A DNA stretch of 64,000 nt. Origin: Gemmobacter sp. 24YEA27 (GTDB lineage Bacteria; Pseudomonadota; Alphaproteobacteria; Rhodobacterales; Rhodobacteraceae). Below the pieces are notes generated by a model. The model ran no database searches and was not told the origin of the DNA. It was given only the letters and a program-made list of their open reading frames with translations. The position numbers and the translations under genes are program-made. This document shows, piece by piece, positions 1-8,551 of the stretch. The stretch is taken from assembly GCF_030052995.1 (NCBI RefSeq), contig NZ_JASJPW010000006.1:62001-126000 (forward strand), written 5' to 3'. Position 1 is the stretch's first letter; each line of letters begins with the position of its first letter.

Positions 1-391
1 TGTAATCGGCAACTTTGCCCTTCGAGAGCTTGTCGGGCATATCGACAATGGCCACCGGCACGCCCAGCTCTTCGCCGATCTCGGGCGCAGAGGTGTTATA
101 GCCCGAAGCGTGCCCGATCAGAAGATCGGCGCCGTCTTCGGCCAGTTCACGCAAAGTGGGGCGCACATCGCCATAGCCGAGGTTCTCGGCCACGATGACC
201 TCGATCCCTGCCGCCGCAGCCGCGGCTTTGGCCGCATCGACCCCTTGCTGGTTCCAGCCCATATCGGTGCCCATCTCGGGCGCCAGAATTGCGATGGAAT
301 CAATCTCATCCGCCGAAGCAACAGCCCCCCAGCCCACAAGGGCGAGTGTAAGAACTGCGCGGCTGACAGTGCCGGTAATCGTCTTTTTCAT
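1..391 (-). CDS. BMP-family ABC transporter substrate-binding protein (N-terminal part)
   Basis: The reading frame starts at ATG 391 on the minus strand and is open to the left edge, so only about 130 residues are visible. It begins with a lysine-rich signal peptide (MKKTITG..., cleavage likely after GAVASA) followed by SIAILAPEMGTDMGWNQQG, the usual opening of basic membrane protein (Bmp/PnrA) periplasmic binding proteins that feed nucleoside or other ABC importers. The rest of the transporter would lie outside the window. The ligand cannot be told. It could supply the neighbouring catabolic genes, but there is no direct evidence for that. Confidence 0.8.
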   Translation of the reverse strand, partial: MKKTITGTVSRAVLTLALVGWGAVASADEIDSIAILAPEMGTDMGWNQQGVDAAKAAAAAAGIEVIVAENLGYGDVRPTLRELAEDGADLLIGHASGYNTSAPEIGEELGVPVAIVDMPDKLSKGKVADY

Positions 392-478
392 CTCATCATT
401 CCTTGTTGTCGTTTTACAGTTGACAGTCAGCCGCCGCCCGGATGCCATCCGGTCAGTTGAAACCCGAACACACGGCTT

Positions 479-919
479 ATGATGCAGTTGCCCCGCATTC
501 GCTCTGTTACGACCCCTGCTCTGGCGTTTGTCACCAGTCTGGCCGGAGCGATGACTGCACCGGCATTTGCCGCGCAGCATAGTGTGGAAATCGCAATAAC
601 CAATACCGGAGATGCGGGCCTCGACTGCGGCGCCGCGATTGCGCATTGGTTTTCCGAGGACCTGGGTCGTATTGCGCCAGGCGAGACGCTGGAATTCAGC
701 TTTGGATATGACCTTGCAACCGGCACGGTGTTTCGGCTGAACGAAGCTGGCGATGAAATGGCGGTGCAACGGGTCTGGTGCGGGCTTGCGGGCAATGCCT
801 GGCCCACCCGCGCCGAGATCCCGCTGGAGCGGCGGGCAGGCGAGGCCCCTGCCCCGGTCGCGCTGGACTGCGCGGCGGTGGAGGGCACGACCCGCTGTAC
901 GGCCAAAGCGGCTGAATGA
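479..919 (+). CDS. Hypothetical exported protein
   Basis: A 146-residue protein with a clear Sec signal peptide (about residues 1-32, ending TAPAFAA). The mature part contains four cysteines, one near ITNTGDAGLDCG, one in VQRVWCG and two near the C-terminus (LDCAAVEG, TTRC), which suggests a small disulfide-stabilised periplasmic protein. No known domain is recognised. It is transcribed away from the BMP gene across an 87-bp divergent gap and stands alone. Codon use matches its neighbours, so it is probably a real gene of unknown function. Confidence 0.6.
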   Translation: MMQLPRIRSVTTPALAFVTSLAGAMTAPAFAAQHSVEIAITNTGDAGLDCGAAIAHWFSEDLGRIAPGETLEFSFGYDLATGTVFRLNEAGDEMAVQRVWCGLAGNAWPTRAEIPLERRAGEAPAPVALDCAAVEGTTRCTAKAAE

Positions 920-1240
920 CCGCGCGCACCCGCATCTCTCGCCGCAAAGCTGTTCATCAGACCCCTTCCGCTTGAGGGACATCGTGGCAGGCATCGTTCA
1001 GGGGAACCCATCGGCCGGCTGCCTCAATCGAGGGAATTCTCCCCACGGCAGCACAAGAAACCAGGTCCCCGATTGACAGCACAAGAATACGATAACATTA
1101 TCATACCGTAATACAATGTGAAAAAATCCTACACCTGCAGGCCTGGCTGAAATTTCCGTCACGAGACTGAAATTTCATCATATTCCCGGAGCGGGTGCCG
1201 CAAATTTATCCGGTCACGCCGGAGGAAACGGGAGAATGCC
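920..1240. promoter_or_regulatory. Intergenic region with AT-rich promoter and candidate GntR operator
   Basis: About 320 bases without a gene lie between the exported protein and the SDR gene. Bases 1080-1130 are strikingly AT-rich for this genome. They contain GATAA-CA-TTATC, a perfect 5-bp inverted repeat at 1091-1102, inside the 13-mer TAACATTATCATA (1093-1105). The same 13-mer with one change (TAACATTGTCATA) occurs on the minus strand at 2786-2798, just upstream of the GntR gene. This is seen in the sequence; that GntR binds it is inference. Confidence 0.45.
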
Positions 1241-2008
1241 ATGCGCAGCGCCATCGTCACCGGAGCAAGCCGGGGCCTCGGAAAAGCCTTTGCCATCGGC
1301 CTTGCCCGGGACGGATTCGCGCTGTCGCTCGCAGCGCGCGACGCGGCTGCGCTGGAGGAAACCGCGCGCGAGGCACGGGCCGCCGGGGCGCCGGAGGTGA
1401 TCATCACCGCGACCGATCTCTCTGAGCCCGGCGCGGCAGGCGAGGTCGTGACGGCGACGCTTGCTCAGCTCGGCCGGATCGACGCATTGGTCAACAATGC
1501 GGGCGCCACCAAACGCGGCGATTTCCTCGCACTGACGGATGAGGATTTCCTCGAAGGCTTCGCGCTAAAATATCACGCAACCGTCCGGTTCTGCCGCGCG
1601 GCATGGGAGGCGCTGGAGGCGTCAAAAGGCGTGATCGTCAATATCTCGGGCGTCGGCGCTCATACGCCCGAACCCGATTTCACCATCGGCGGCTCGGTCA
1701 ATTCGGCGCTGATCAATTTCACCAAGGCGCTCTCGAAACGGGCACAGGGTGCAGGCATCCGCATCAACACGCTCTGCCCCGGCCATATCGTCACCGACCG
1801 CCTCGCCCGCCGGATCGGGACCCGGGCGGTGGAACGCGGCATCAGTTTCACTGAAGCCCAGGAGGAAATGCGGGTAGAACATGGCATTGCCGCTTACGGC
1901 CAGCCGGACGAGGTCACCAATGTGCTGCGCTTCCTGTGCAGCCCTGCCGCAAGTTATGTCCACGGCACGGTTATAAATGTCGATGGCGGGGCGACGCCCG
2001 GAATCTGA
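1241..2008 (+). CDS. SDR-family NAD(P)-dependent oxidoreductase
   Basis: A classical 255-residue short-chain dehydrogenase/reductase. The cofactor motif TGASRGLG is at residues 8-15 and NNAG follows in the middle. The Tyr of the usual YxxxK active-site motif is not obvious: the region reads SVNSALINFTKALSKR, so the catalytic tyrosine may be missing or replaced. The C-terminal NVDGGATPGI is typical. A start at ATG 1241 is preceded by GGAGGAAACGGGAG. It is divergent from the operon and convergent with the GntR gene. It probably oxidises or reduces an alcohol/carbonyl intermediate of the same catabolic locus. The substrate is unknown. Confidence 0.85.
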   Translation: MRSAIVTGASRGLGKAFAIGLARDGFALSLAARDAAALEETAREARAAGAPEVIITATDLSEPGAAGEVVTATLAQLGRIDALVNNAGATKRGDFLALTDEDFLEGFALKYHATVRFCRAAWEALEASKGVIVNISGVGAHTPEPDFTIGGSVNSALINFTKALSKRAQGAGIRINTLCPGHIVTDRLARRIGTRAVERGISFTEAQEEMRVEHGIAAYGQPDEVTNVLRFLCSPAASYVHGTVINVDGGATPGI

Positions 2009-2028
2009 CCGGGCGGGGTGACGCGCCG

Positions 2029-2736
2029 TCAGCCTTCAGCCGCTTCCTCGGCAAGGCGCTTCTTAAGGATCCCGATCGCCACCTTGCCGGCATTCATCAC
2101 ATGGCGCGCCGCGAGTTTGCGCGCCTCTTTCCCGCGCCGCGCCGCGAGATGGTCGACCAGCTCTGCCAGTTCCAGCAGGCTTTCGGCGGTGCGGCCAGGA
2201 GCCGCCAGCGAGGTCGCGCGCAACACCATGACCCGCGCATTCAGCGAAGACAAAGTATGGCCAAGCGCCTCATTATGGGCGCCGAAGATCAGGCTCTCGT
2301 AGAAAGCGTTTTTCGCGGTCAGCCGCTCCAGCGGGTCGGTCATATTGCCGATGCCCTTGAGCACCTCGAATGAGGCTTTCAGCGCGGCGATATCTGCATC
2401 GGTCGCATTGCGGGTGAACAGCTCACAGGCGAGGCCCTCCAGCTCGATCCGGACCTGGTAAATGCCCTCGGCCTGTTCCGGCGTCAGCACCGCCACGATC
2501 GGCCCGCGATGCGGCACGACCTGAACGAGGCCTTCGCTTTCCAGCTGGCGCAGGGCTTCGCGCACGGCAGTGCGCGACACGCCGGTCATCTCGCAAAGGT
2601 CACGTTCGGTGATGCGCTGCCCGGCGGTGAAATAGCCAAGCGCGATCGAATTGCGGATGCTCTCGGTCACCGAATGGCGCACCGGGGCGGCGGCCTTGGT
2701 CACACGAAACTCCAGCGGAAGGGCTTTGCCGTTCAT
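2029..2736 (-). CDS. GntR-family transcriptional regulator, FCD (FadR-like) subgroup
   Basis: A 235-residue regulator. The N-terminal winged helix-turn-helix (about residues 20-85) contains GQRITERDLCEMTGVSRTAVREALRQLESEGLV, typical of GntR, followed by an all-helical FCD ligand-binding domain. It lies just downstream of the aminotransferase gene in the same direction, with its own AT-rich upstream region. A 13-mer there is shared with the promoter of the divergent SDR gene, and the 7.9-8.1 kb divergent promoter carries a related inverted repeat. It is the most likely regulator of this catabolic locus. FCD members commonly respond to organic acids; the effector here is unknown. Confidence 0.85.
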   Translation of the reverse strand: MNGKALPLEFRVTKAAAPVRHSVTESIRNSIALGYFTAGQRITERDLCEMTGVSRTAVREALRQLESEGLVQVVPHRGPIVAVLTPEQAEGIYQVRIELEGLACELFTRNATDADIAALKASFEVLKGIGNMTDPLERLTAKNAFYESLIFGAHNEALGHTLSSLNARVMVLRATSLAAPGRTAESLLELAELVDHLAARRGKEARKLAARHVMNAGKVAIGILKKRLAEEAAEG

Positions 2737-2785
2737 TCCATACCATCATGATCGGGGCTGCAGCACGGTGTCGCGCCGCCGGCCA

Positions 2786-2798
2786 TATGACAATGTTA
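2786..2798 (-). promoter_or_regulatory. Candidate GntR operator upstream of the regulator gene
   Basis: Read on the minus strand this is TAACATTGTCATA. It differs at one base from 1093-1105 (TAACATTATCATA, plus strand) in front of the SDR gene. The site overlaps the last codons of the aminotransferase gene and lies about 50 bp before the GntR start, a position that fits autoregulation. The match is seen directly; the binding role is inferred. Confidence 0.4.
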
Positions 2799-4012
2799 CT
2801 ATACGACAATCGCTCCTGGTGAAAGGACCGTCTCTCCGGCGGCGTCGATCACCGAAAGTGCCGCCGCAACTCCGGCGCCGGGGTCGATGCCCTTGACCCC
2901 CATCGCGCGCATCCCCCCCGCCATGGCCGCCACTGCGACCAGCGCATAGGTCGGTTTCGCGGTCGGCCCCATATGGCCGATCCGGGTCAGCCGGCCCAGC
3001 GTCTCGCCACGCCCCGAAGACAGCATCACCCCGTAACGCGCCCGGATCAGGGCGCGCAGCGCCGCTTCATCAACACCCTCGGGCGTGGCCACGGCGGTGC
3101 AGGTCGGCGAGGCGATCTCTTCGCGCGCCGGCCAGAGCCGCATACCGGCGGCGATAATCCCGGCGCGGCAGGCTTTTGCGGTCAGCGCGTGCCGGGCCCA
3201 GACGGCCTCTTCGCCCTCGGTCAGATAGACATCCAGCGCGGCATCCAGCGCGTTGATCTCGGAGACGGACGGGGTGAAGGGAAAGCCCTGCCCCGCCAGA
3301 TGCGCCTGCCGCCAGTCGGCAATCGAGAGGATCGAGTCTTTCGGTGCATCGGGATTGGCGGCGATCTTCGCCCAGCCGCGATCTGACACATGCAAAAGCG
3401 ACAGACCCGGCGGGCAGCCGAGGCATTTATTCGGCCCGGTGATGAAAATATCCGCCCCGCAATCTTCGGGCAGCACCTTAACGCCGCCGAAGGCCGAGAC
3501 CGAATCGACAATGAAGATCTTCCCCGCCGCCCGGACCACCGCGCCGATCTCATCAACCGGGTTCAGCGTGCCCGAAGGCGTGTCGTGATGGCACAGGGAC
3601 ACCACCGCCACATCGGGCCGGGCCGCCAGGGCATCCACCACGGCCCCCGCCGTCAGCGCCTCGTTATAAGGCACCTCCAGCTCGATTACCTCACCGGCAT
3701 AGCGCGCCGCCCAATAGCCAAAACCCTTGCCATAGACCCCGAGACGAGGTTCAGCACCACGTCGCCTTTGGCAATGACCGAGGCGGCGGCGGCCTCCAGC
3801 CCCAGCACCGGCTCGCCCTGCAGGATCACCGGCGGCGTCCCGGTATGGAAGGCGCGCTGGACCTTCGCATTGACGCTTTCATAGAAGTCCAGAAACGCCG
3901 GGTCGTAATCATAAAGCACCGGGCGCGAGAGGGCGCGCAGCACCTCGGGATAGGCATCGACCGGACCGGTGGTCAGGGTCATAACCGGCGGGGCAATCGG
4001 TTTTCTGGTCAT
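2799..4012 (-). pseudogene. Pyridoxamine-pyruvate aminotransferase (PPAT)-like, class V, with one frameshift
   Basis: PPAT converts pyridoxamine plus pyruvate to pyridoxal plus alanine in bacterial vitamin B6 degradation. From memory the sequence follows Mesorhizobium loti PPAT along its whole length: LTTGPVDAYPEVLR near the start, GEPVLGLEAAAAS (substrate-binding Glu, residue 67), CHHDTPSGT, GPNKCLGCPPGL (Schiff-base Lys about residue 196) and SSGRGETLGRLTRIGHMG (substrate-binding Arg residues). The frame breaks after NLVSG. Restoring one base in the run of four C at 3737-3740 gives VYGKGFGYW and joins the two halves (4012-3686 and about 3740-2799). This may be a sequencing error or a recent mutation. 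It is the last enzyme gene of the leftward operon. Confidence 0.82.
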
Positions 4013-4013
4013 T

Positions 4014-5360
4014 TCAGGCTCCTTTTGGCGGGCGGGTCATGGCGAGGAAGGCGGCGGCATTTTCAGCCTCTTCGATGGCGGTCAGCGCAGCGACCAGCGC
4101 GCCAGCATCCAGCGCGGCGCCGTTATGGCGGATCTGACCGGCGAGTTTCGCGGCAAGGTCTTCGTCGGACAACGGATATGCAAGCCCGCCCTTCGCGGCC
4201 TCGACGCGGCGGGTCAGGCGGCGGCCATAGGCCAGGTCCAGCCTGACCTCTGCCGCCTCCAGCGAAAAGCCGGGATCATCGCAAAAGACCAGCCTGGCCC
4301 CAAAATCGCGCAAGACCGGGTCAGCCACCGCCGCATCGGAAAACGCCGCAAGCCCGGCCTCGCCCCGGATCAGGCTCACCGCCACCGCATGCTGCGCCGA
4401 GACCTGGGCGAGCCGCCCCGTGGTCACGCCGGGCCGGTCGGTGCGCGCTCTGAGCAGCGGATGTCCGGTCAGGGTGACACGGGTGATCTGCCCCGCGTTC
4501 AGGTCGTGATGCAGCGCCAGACAGGCCTCGATCACCGGGTTCAGCACCACACCACAGGGATAGGGTTTGAACGTATTGTGCAAAACCTCCCACCGCTGGC
4601 CCAGATCTTCAAAAACGGTCAGATCGGGGGCATCCGAATGCAGCGCCAAAAACCCTTGCCTGCCCTCCAGCGGTACCTCCGGGCCGGTAAACCCCTGCTG
4701 CGCCAGCAGCGCCCCCATCAGCCCCGCCCGCGCCGCCTGCCCGACCGAGAGGCTTTTCGACATGGTCCCCAGTGTTTCCACCGAGCCGGCATTCTGCGCC
4801 AGCGCGTGCCCCATCGCATCGACCATCTGCGCCCCGGTCAGCCCAAGGATCTGCCCCGCAGCCAGCGCCGCCCCGAACGTCCCGCAGGTCGAGGTGATAT
4901 GCCAGCCGCGCGCGTAATGCACAGGATGCAGCGCGAGGCCAAGGCGGCAGGTCACCTCCATCCCCGTCACAAAGGCCCGGATCAGCGCCTGACCCGAAAC
5001 CGGGCCCCCCTGCCCCGCCAGGGTTTCCGCCAGCGCCAGCACCGCCGGCCCGACCGGCGCGGCAGGATGGATCACGGTCGGGATATGGGTGTCGTCATAA
5101 TCGAAAATACTCGCCGCCGCCGCGTTGATATACGCGGCCCAGAGCATATCGGCGCGCTCTTTCCGCCCGATCAGACTGGCGGTGGCGGGGCCGGAAAATG
5201 CCGGCAGCAACGTGGCCAGCCGGTCGATCGCGCCCTCGCGCGCGCCGCCGATCGCACAGCCGGTCATGTTCAGGAACGCCCGCCGCCCCGCCGCCCGCAC
5301 TGCCTCTGGCAGCGGGCCGGGATCGGTGGCAAAGGCAGCGATCCGGCGGCTGAGGGACAT
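4014..5360 (-). CDS. MmgE/PrpD family protein
   Basis: A 448-residue protein of the MmgE/PrpD family, which includes 2-methylcitrate dehydratase, cis-aconitate decarboxylase and iminodisuccinate epimerase. Family hallmarks are the DYDDTH motif, the GxxxAAxxxAAGQILGLT region and the KPYPCG segment in the middle. The start is placed at ATG 5360, which shares one base with the stop of the preceding gene (TGATG), instead of an upstream codon inside that gene. Within this operon it probably dehydrates, isomerises or decarboxylates a dicarboxylic acid formed after ring opening. The exact reaction cannot be read from sequence. Confidence 0.8.
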   Translation of the reverse strand: MSLSRRIAAFATDPGPLPEAVRAAGRRAFLNMTGCAIGGAREGAIDRLATLLPAFSGPATASLIGRKERADMLWAAYINAAAASIFDYDDTHIPTVIHPAAPVGPAVLALAETLAGQGGPVSGQALIRAFVTGMEVTCRLGLALHPVHYARGWHITSTCGTFGAALAAGQILGLTGAQMVDAMGHALAQNAGSVETLGTMSKSLSVGQAARAGLMGALLAQQGFTGPEVPLEGRQGFLALHSDAPDLTVFEDLGQRWEVLHNTFKPYPCGVVLNPVIEACLALHHDLNAGQITRVTLTGHPLLRARTDRPGVTTGRLAQVSAQHAVAVSLIRGEAGLAAFSDAAVADPVLRDFGARLVFCDDPGFSLEAAEVRLDLAYGRRLTRRVEAAKGGLAYPLSDEDLAAKLAGQIRHNGAALDAGALVAALTAIEEAENAAAFLAMTRPPKGA

Positions 5361-6268
5361 CAGCCAGCGGCCTTGCCGCGCAGTTCGGTGCCGGCCCATG
5401 CCTCCAGCGGGCGGATGATCTCGGTCATATCGGCATCGGGGCCAAGCTGGGCTTTGGTGATGGAAAACAGCGTCCTGACCGCATTTCCCACCAGCATCTG
5501 ACAGCCAAGACGCTCGGCCTCCTCCAGTGCGAGCCGGATGTCTTTCAGCGAGAGCGCGATGGCAAACCCGAAATCGAACCCGCGCGGCAGCACGAAACGC
5601 GGGATCTTGTCGGTGCTGGCCGAGGTCCGCCCGGATCCCGCATTCAGCACCTCGATCATCACATCAGCATCCAGCCCCGCCTTCGCGCCCATCACCATCG
5701 CCTCGGATGTGATCGCGAGCGAGGCGGCCGAGCAGATATTATTGATCAGCTTCATCACCTGGGCCTTGCCCGGCTCATTGGCCACGCGAATGACCTTGCC
5801 CAAAGCCAGCAAAAGCGGTTCGACCCGTTCGAAATGCGGCGACGGCCCGGCGGCCATCAGCGCGAGCGCTCCTTTCTTCGCCCCCGCCACGCCGCCCGAA
5901 ACCGGGCTGTCGATCAGCGCGATGCCGGAGGCCGCCAGCACTTCGGCCAGATCCATCTCGGCCTTGGGACCAGTGGTAGAAAGATCAACCACCCGCGCGA
6001 CCACGCCGGGATGCGAGGCGATCTCACGGCCGACCGCCAGCACCACTTCCGGCGTCGGGAGTGAGAGGAAGACCGTCTCTGCGCGGGCGCAAAGTGCCTT
6101 GAGGGAACCGGCATCCTCTGCCCCCTGCGCAACCAGCGCAGCCACCGCGCCTGCATCGCGGTCATTCACCAGCAGCGATGCACCGGTGGCGATGATATTC
6201 GCGGCCATCGGCCGCCCCATATTGCCCAGGCCTACAAATCCGATGCCCGCAAAACCCGTCTCAGCCAT
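5360..6268 (-). CDS. NAD(P)-dependent oxidoreductase, 3-hydroxyisobutyrate dehydrogenase family
   Basis: A 302-residue beta-hydroxyacid dehydrogenase. The N-terminal Rossmann motif reads GFVGLGNMGRPMAANI (residues 9-24), the substrate-binding signature is DSPVSGGVAGAKKG and the catalytic lysine region is GKAQVMKLINN. Relatives act on 3-hydroxyisobutyrate, tartronate semialdehyde or 2-(hydroxymethyl)glutarate. The last is an intermediate of anaerobic nicotinate breakdown, so a hydroxymethyl acid from a pyridine ring is a reasonable substrate here. A good ribosome site (GGAGAGCGAG) precedes ATG 6268. It overlaps the MmgE/PrpD gene by one base. Confidence 0.87.
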   Translation of the reverse strand: MAETGFAGIGFVGLGNMGRPMAANIIATGASLLVNDRDAGAVAALVAQGAEDAGSLKALCARAETVFLSLPTPEVVLAVGREIASHPGVVARVVDLSTTGPKAEMDLAEVLAASGIALIDSPVSGGVAGAKKGALALMAAGPSPHFERVEPLLLALGKVIRVANEPGKAQVMKLINNICSAASLAITSEAMVMGAKAGLDADVMIEVLNAGSGRTSASTDKIPRFVLPRGFDFGFAIALSLKDIRLALEEAERLGCQMLVGNAVRTLFSITKAQLGPDADMTEIIRPLEAWAGTELRGKAAG

Positions 6269-6295
6269 CTCGCTCTCCTGTTGCGGCCCCGCCTC

Positions 6296-7048
6296 TCAGG
6301 CAAAGGACCAGCCATTATCCACCGGGATCGCTGCCCCGTTGATCCCTGCGCTCGCGGTCCCGCAAAGGAACACCGCCAGCGCCGTCACCGTTTCCATCGG
6401 GATGAATTTGCCGCCCGGCTGCCGGGTCGAGAGAAAAACGCGCCCGGCCTCGGCCTGACTGATCCCGCGCGCCTCCGCCAGCGCGCTGATCCGTGCCAGC
6501 GCCGACTCTGTCGCCATCAGCCCGGGGCAGATCGCGTTGCAGGTGATCGCGGTATCGGCGAGTTCCAGCGCCACCGTCCGCGTCAGCCCGGTGATCGCAT
6601 GTTTCGTGGTGACGTAATCGGCGCGGCCCGGAGCGGCGATCAGACTATAGACCGAGCCCATATTGACGATCCGCCCCCAGCCCTTAGCCTTCATCCCCGG
6701 CAGGCAGGCTTTGATCAGCCGGAAGGGCGCCGAAAGATTGACCTCGAGCGCGAGGTCCCAGTCTGCATCGGGCAGATCCCCGACGCCGGCCATCCGCCGG
6801 ATCACCGCATTGTTGATCAGGATATCGACGCCGCCAAGGTGATCCGCCGCCCGCGCGGCAAGGTCCGCCGCTGCCCCGGAAACCGCCAGATCGGTGATGA
6901 AACTGGCCGAACCGAGGCCCGCTGCCGCATCAGTGACGGCAGGGGAAATATCGGACAGAAACACCCGGTCGCCCGCAGCGGCAAAGGCCTTCGCCAGATC
7001 CAGCCCAAGGCCAAGCGCCGCCCCGGTGATCAGCACGCCCCGGCTCAT
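6296..7048 (-). CDS. SDR-family oxidoreductase, 3-hydroxybutyrate dehydrogenase-like
   Basis: A short-chain dehydrogenase of 250 residues with TGAALGLG cofactor motif, NNAV, active-site segment ending YVTTKHAITGLT (YxxxK) and a C-terminal half (ITCNAICPG, FLCGTASAGINGAAIPVDNGW) that resembles 3-hydroxybutyrate dehydrogenases. The start is taken at ATG 7048, which overlaps the stop of the lactonase gene as ATGA, two codons inside the longest frame. B6-degrading Mesorhizobium uses an SDR as pyridoxal 4-dehydrogenase, and this gene is a candidate for that step, though the sequence does not prove it. Confidence 0.85.
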   Translation of the reverse strand: MSRGVLITGAALGLGLDLAKAFAAAGDRVFLSDISPAVTDAAAGLGSASFITDLAVSGAAADLAARAADHLGGVDILINNAVIRRMAGVGDLPDADWDLALEVNLSAPFRLIKACLPGMKAKGWGRIVNMGSVYSLIAAPGRADYVTTKHAITGLTRTVALELADTAITCNAICPGLMATESALARISALAEARGISQAEAGRVFLSTRQPGGKFIPMETVTALAVFLCGTASAGINGAAIPVDNGWSFA

Positions 7049-7905
7049 GCGCAAAGCCCGGCGAAGGCGATCAGCGGCGCCACATCAAGGCGCACCACGA
7101 TCCCGTCAAGCGTTTCCGACACGGGTGGATAGGCCCGCATCACCAGCGGATCATGGCCCGGTATGATGTGATCCATCGAGGGCGCGTGTGACGTCAGCCG
7201 CTCAAACCCCCGGCGCAGCTGCACCTCATCCCAGAGGATCGGGAACGGATTGCGCCGCGCGAGATTGGCATAGAGATGCGTCGCATCCGAGGCGATCAGC
7301 ACCCGCCCCCGCGCGGTCGGGACCGACACCGCCTGAAGCCCGGCGCTGTGGCCGGGAATTTCATGCAGGAGGAGGCCATTGCCCAGATCGTGATCCCCGC
7401 GATGAAACCGGATGCGCCCGGCGTAAAGGCTGCGGATGTAATCGACGATGTTTTCCACATCGAACACACCCCGCGCGGCCGGGTCACAGATGCAGGGGCC
7501 GGTGGCATAGGCCGCTTCGGCCTCTTGCAGATGGAAGGTCGCCGCCGGGAAATCGCCAAAGCCGCCCGCGTGATCGTAATGCAGATGCGTCAGGATCACA
7601 GTCTTCACCTGATGCGAATCGATGCCCATCAACGCCAGCGCCTCGCGCGCGGTCCGGTACAGGTGCCGCCCCCGCCGGATTGCGGCGTCCGGCCCGAATC
7701 CGGTATCGATTACGACGACTTCATGCCCGCGCCGCGCCAGCCAGATGAAGTAATCCAGGTTCGATCCCGCCTCATGCGGATCAGCGGGAACAGCGGTGGC
7801 ATCGAGGAAGTTCTCACCCGGCTGGCGGCCCGAATGCTCGGCATAACGCAATGCAAAAAGCTCGAAAACCGCCGCCTCTGCCGGAGGTAAGTGCTGATCC
7901 TGCAT
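7045..7905 (-). CDS. MBL-fold lactonase (N-acyl homoserine lactonase/4-pyridoxolactonase type)
   Basis: A 286-residue metallo-beta-lactamase-fold hydrolase. The metal site HLHYDH (HxHxDH) is at residues 107-112, with further metal ligands in IPGHSAG, ASDATH and IPGHD. The fold includes AHL lactonases and 4-pyridoxolactonase, which opens the lactone of 4-pyridoxic acid in vitamin B6 degradation. Beside PPAT and pyridoxine 4-oxidase genes, 4-pyridoxolactonase activity is the better guess than quorum quenching, but the sequence does not closely follow the Mesorhizobium enzyme. It is the first gene of the leftward operon, and GGGGAGG lies upstream of ATG 7905. Confidence 0.82.
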   Translation of the reverse strand: MQDQHLPPAEAAVFELFALRYAEHSGRQPGENFLDATAVPADPHEAGSNLDYFIWLARRGHEVVVIDTGFGPDAAIRRGRHLYRTAREALALMGIDSHQVKTVILTHLHYDHAGGFGDFPAATFHLQEAEAAYATGPCICDPAARGVFDVENIVDYIRSLYAGRIRFHRGDHDLGNGLLLHEIPGHSAGLQAVSVPTARGRVLIASDATHLYANLARRNPFPILWDEVQLRRGFERLTSHAPSMDHIIPGHDPLVMRAYPPVSETLDGIVVRLDVAPLIAFAGLCA

Positions 7906-7966
7906 CGCGGCCTAGCCTCCCCTTTTGCGGCTGCCTCATTTGCGGGCAGCGGTGTTTTGTCTATCA

Positions 7967-7989
7967 GTATGACCGTAATCCTGTCATAC
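7967..7989. promoter_or_regulatory. Inverted repeat operator in the divergent promoter region
   Basis: GTATGAC (7967-7973) and GTCATAC (7983-7989) form perfect 7-bp arms around a 9-bp spacer. They sit between the lactonase gene (minus) and the carboxymuconolactone decarboxylase-like gene (plus). The half-site GTCATA also occurs in the box before the GntR gene. The 190-bp gap must carry both divergent promoters, so this is a likely control point for the whole locus. Binding by the GntR protein is inference. Confidence 0.55.
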
Positions 7990-8096
7990 AATCTGTTGAC
8001 AGGTCAAGCGCACCATGCCTAACCTGAGAGCAGTTCAGCAGGCCCGTCCAACCCGACCGTTCCCGGCCCGCGCCCCTATCCCCAGCGGAGAATGAC

Positions 8097-8513
8097 ATGA
8101 CCCGTCCCGAATTCGAGGGTGAGCAGTTTCAAAAAGGGCTGCAGGTCCGGCGCGAGGTTCTGGGAGACGCCTATGTCGCGCCCTCCCTTGCCAATGCTGA
8201 CGAACTGACCGCGCCCTTGCAGAAACTCGTGACCGAATGGTGCTGGGGCGAAATCTGGACCCGGCCGGGGCTGGAACGCAAGACCCGATCCTTTCTGAAC
8301 CTTGGAATGCTGATCGCGCTGAACCGCCCGCATGAGGTAAAGCTGCATGTCCGCGGCGCGCTGAACAATGGCGTGACGGAAGCCGAGATCATCGAAGTGA
8401 TCTTGCAGGCCGCGATCTATTGCGGTGTTCCGGCGGCGCTGGATGCGATGCGGTCGGCGACCGAGGTGATCCGCCAGATGCGCGATGAGAAATCCGCCGC
8501 CGAAAAGGCCTGA
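8097..8513 (+). CDS. Carboxymuconolactone decarboxylase family protein
   Basis: A 138-residue small helical protein of the CMD/AhpD superfamily. The central WCWGEIWTRPGLERKTRSFLNLGML and the later HVRGALNNGVTEAEIIEVILQAAIYCGVPAAL are typical of PcaC-type 4-carboxymuconolactone decarboxylases. GGAG lies 6 bases before ATG 8097. It is the first gene of the rightward operon. In this context a decarboxylation or lactone rearrangement of a ring-derived acid is likely, but the substrate is not known. Confidence 0.85.
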   Translation: MTRPEFEGEQFQKGLQVRREVLGDAYVAPSLANADELTAPLQKLVTEWCWGEIWTRPGLERKTRSFLNLGMLIALNRPHEVKLHVRGALNNGVTEAEIIEVILQAAIYCGVPAALDAMRSATEVIRQMRDEKSAAEKA

Positions 8514-8551
8514 CCTGCTTTCGCCGCAGCCCCCGGCACGAGGGGCGCGGC

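Noticed and set aside
7045..7905. Quorum-quenching AHL lactonase as the function of the MBL protein
   Set aside because: There is no luxI/luxR gene in the window and the operon context is catabolic, so a pathway lactonase is more likely.
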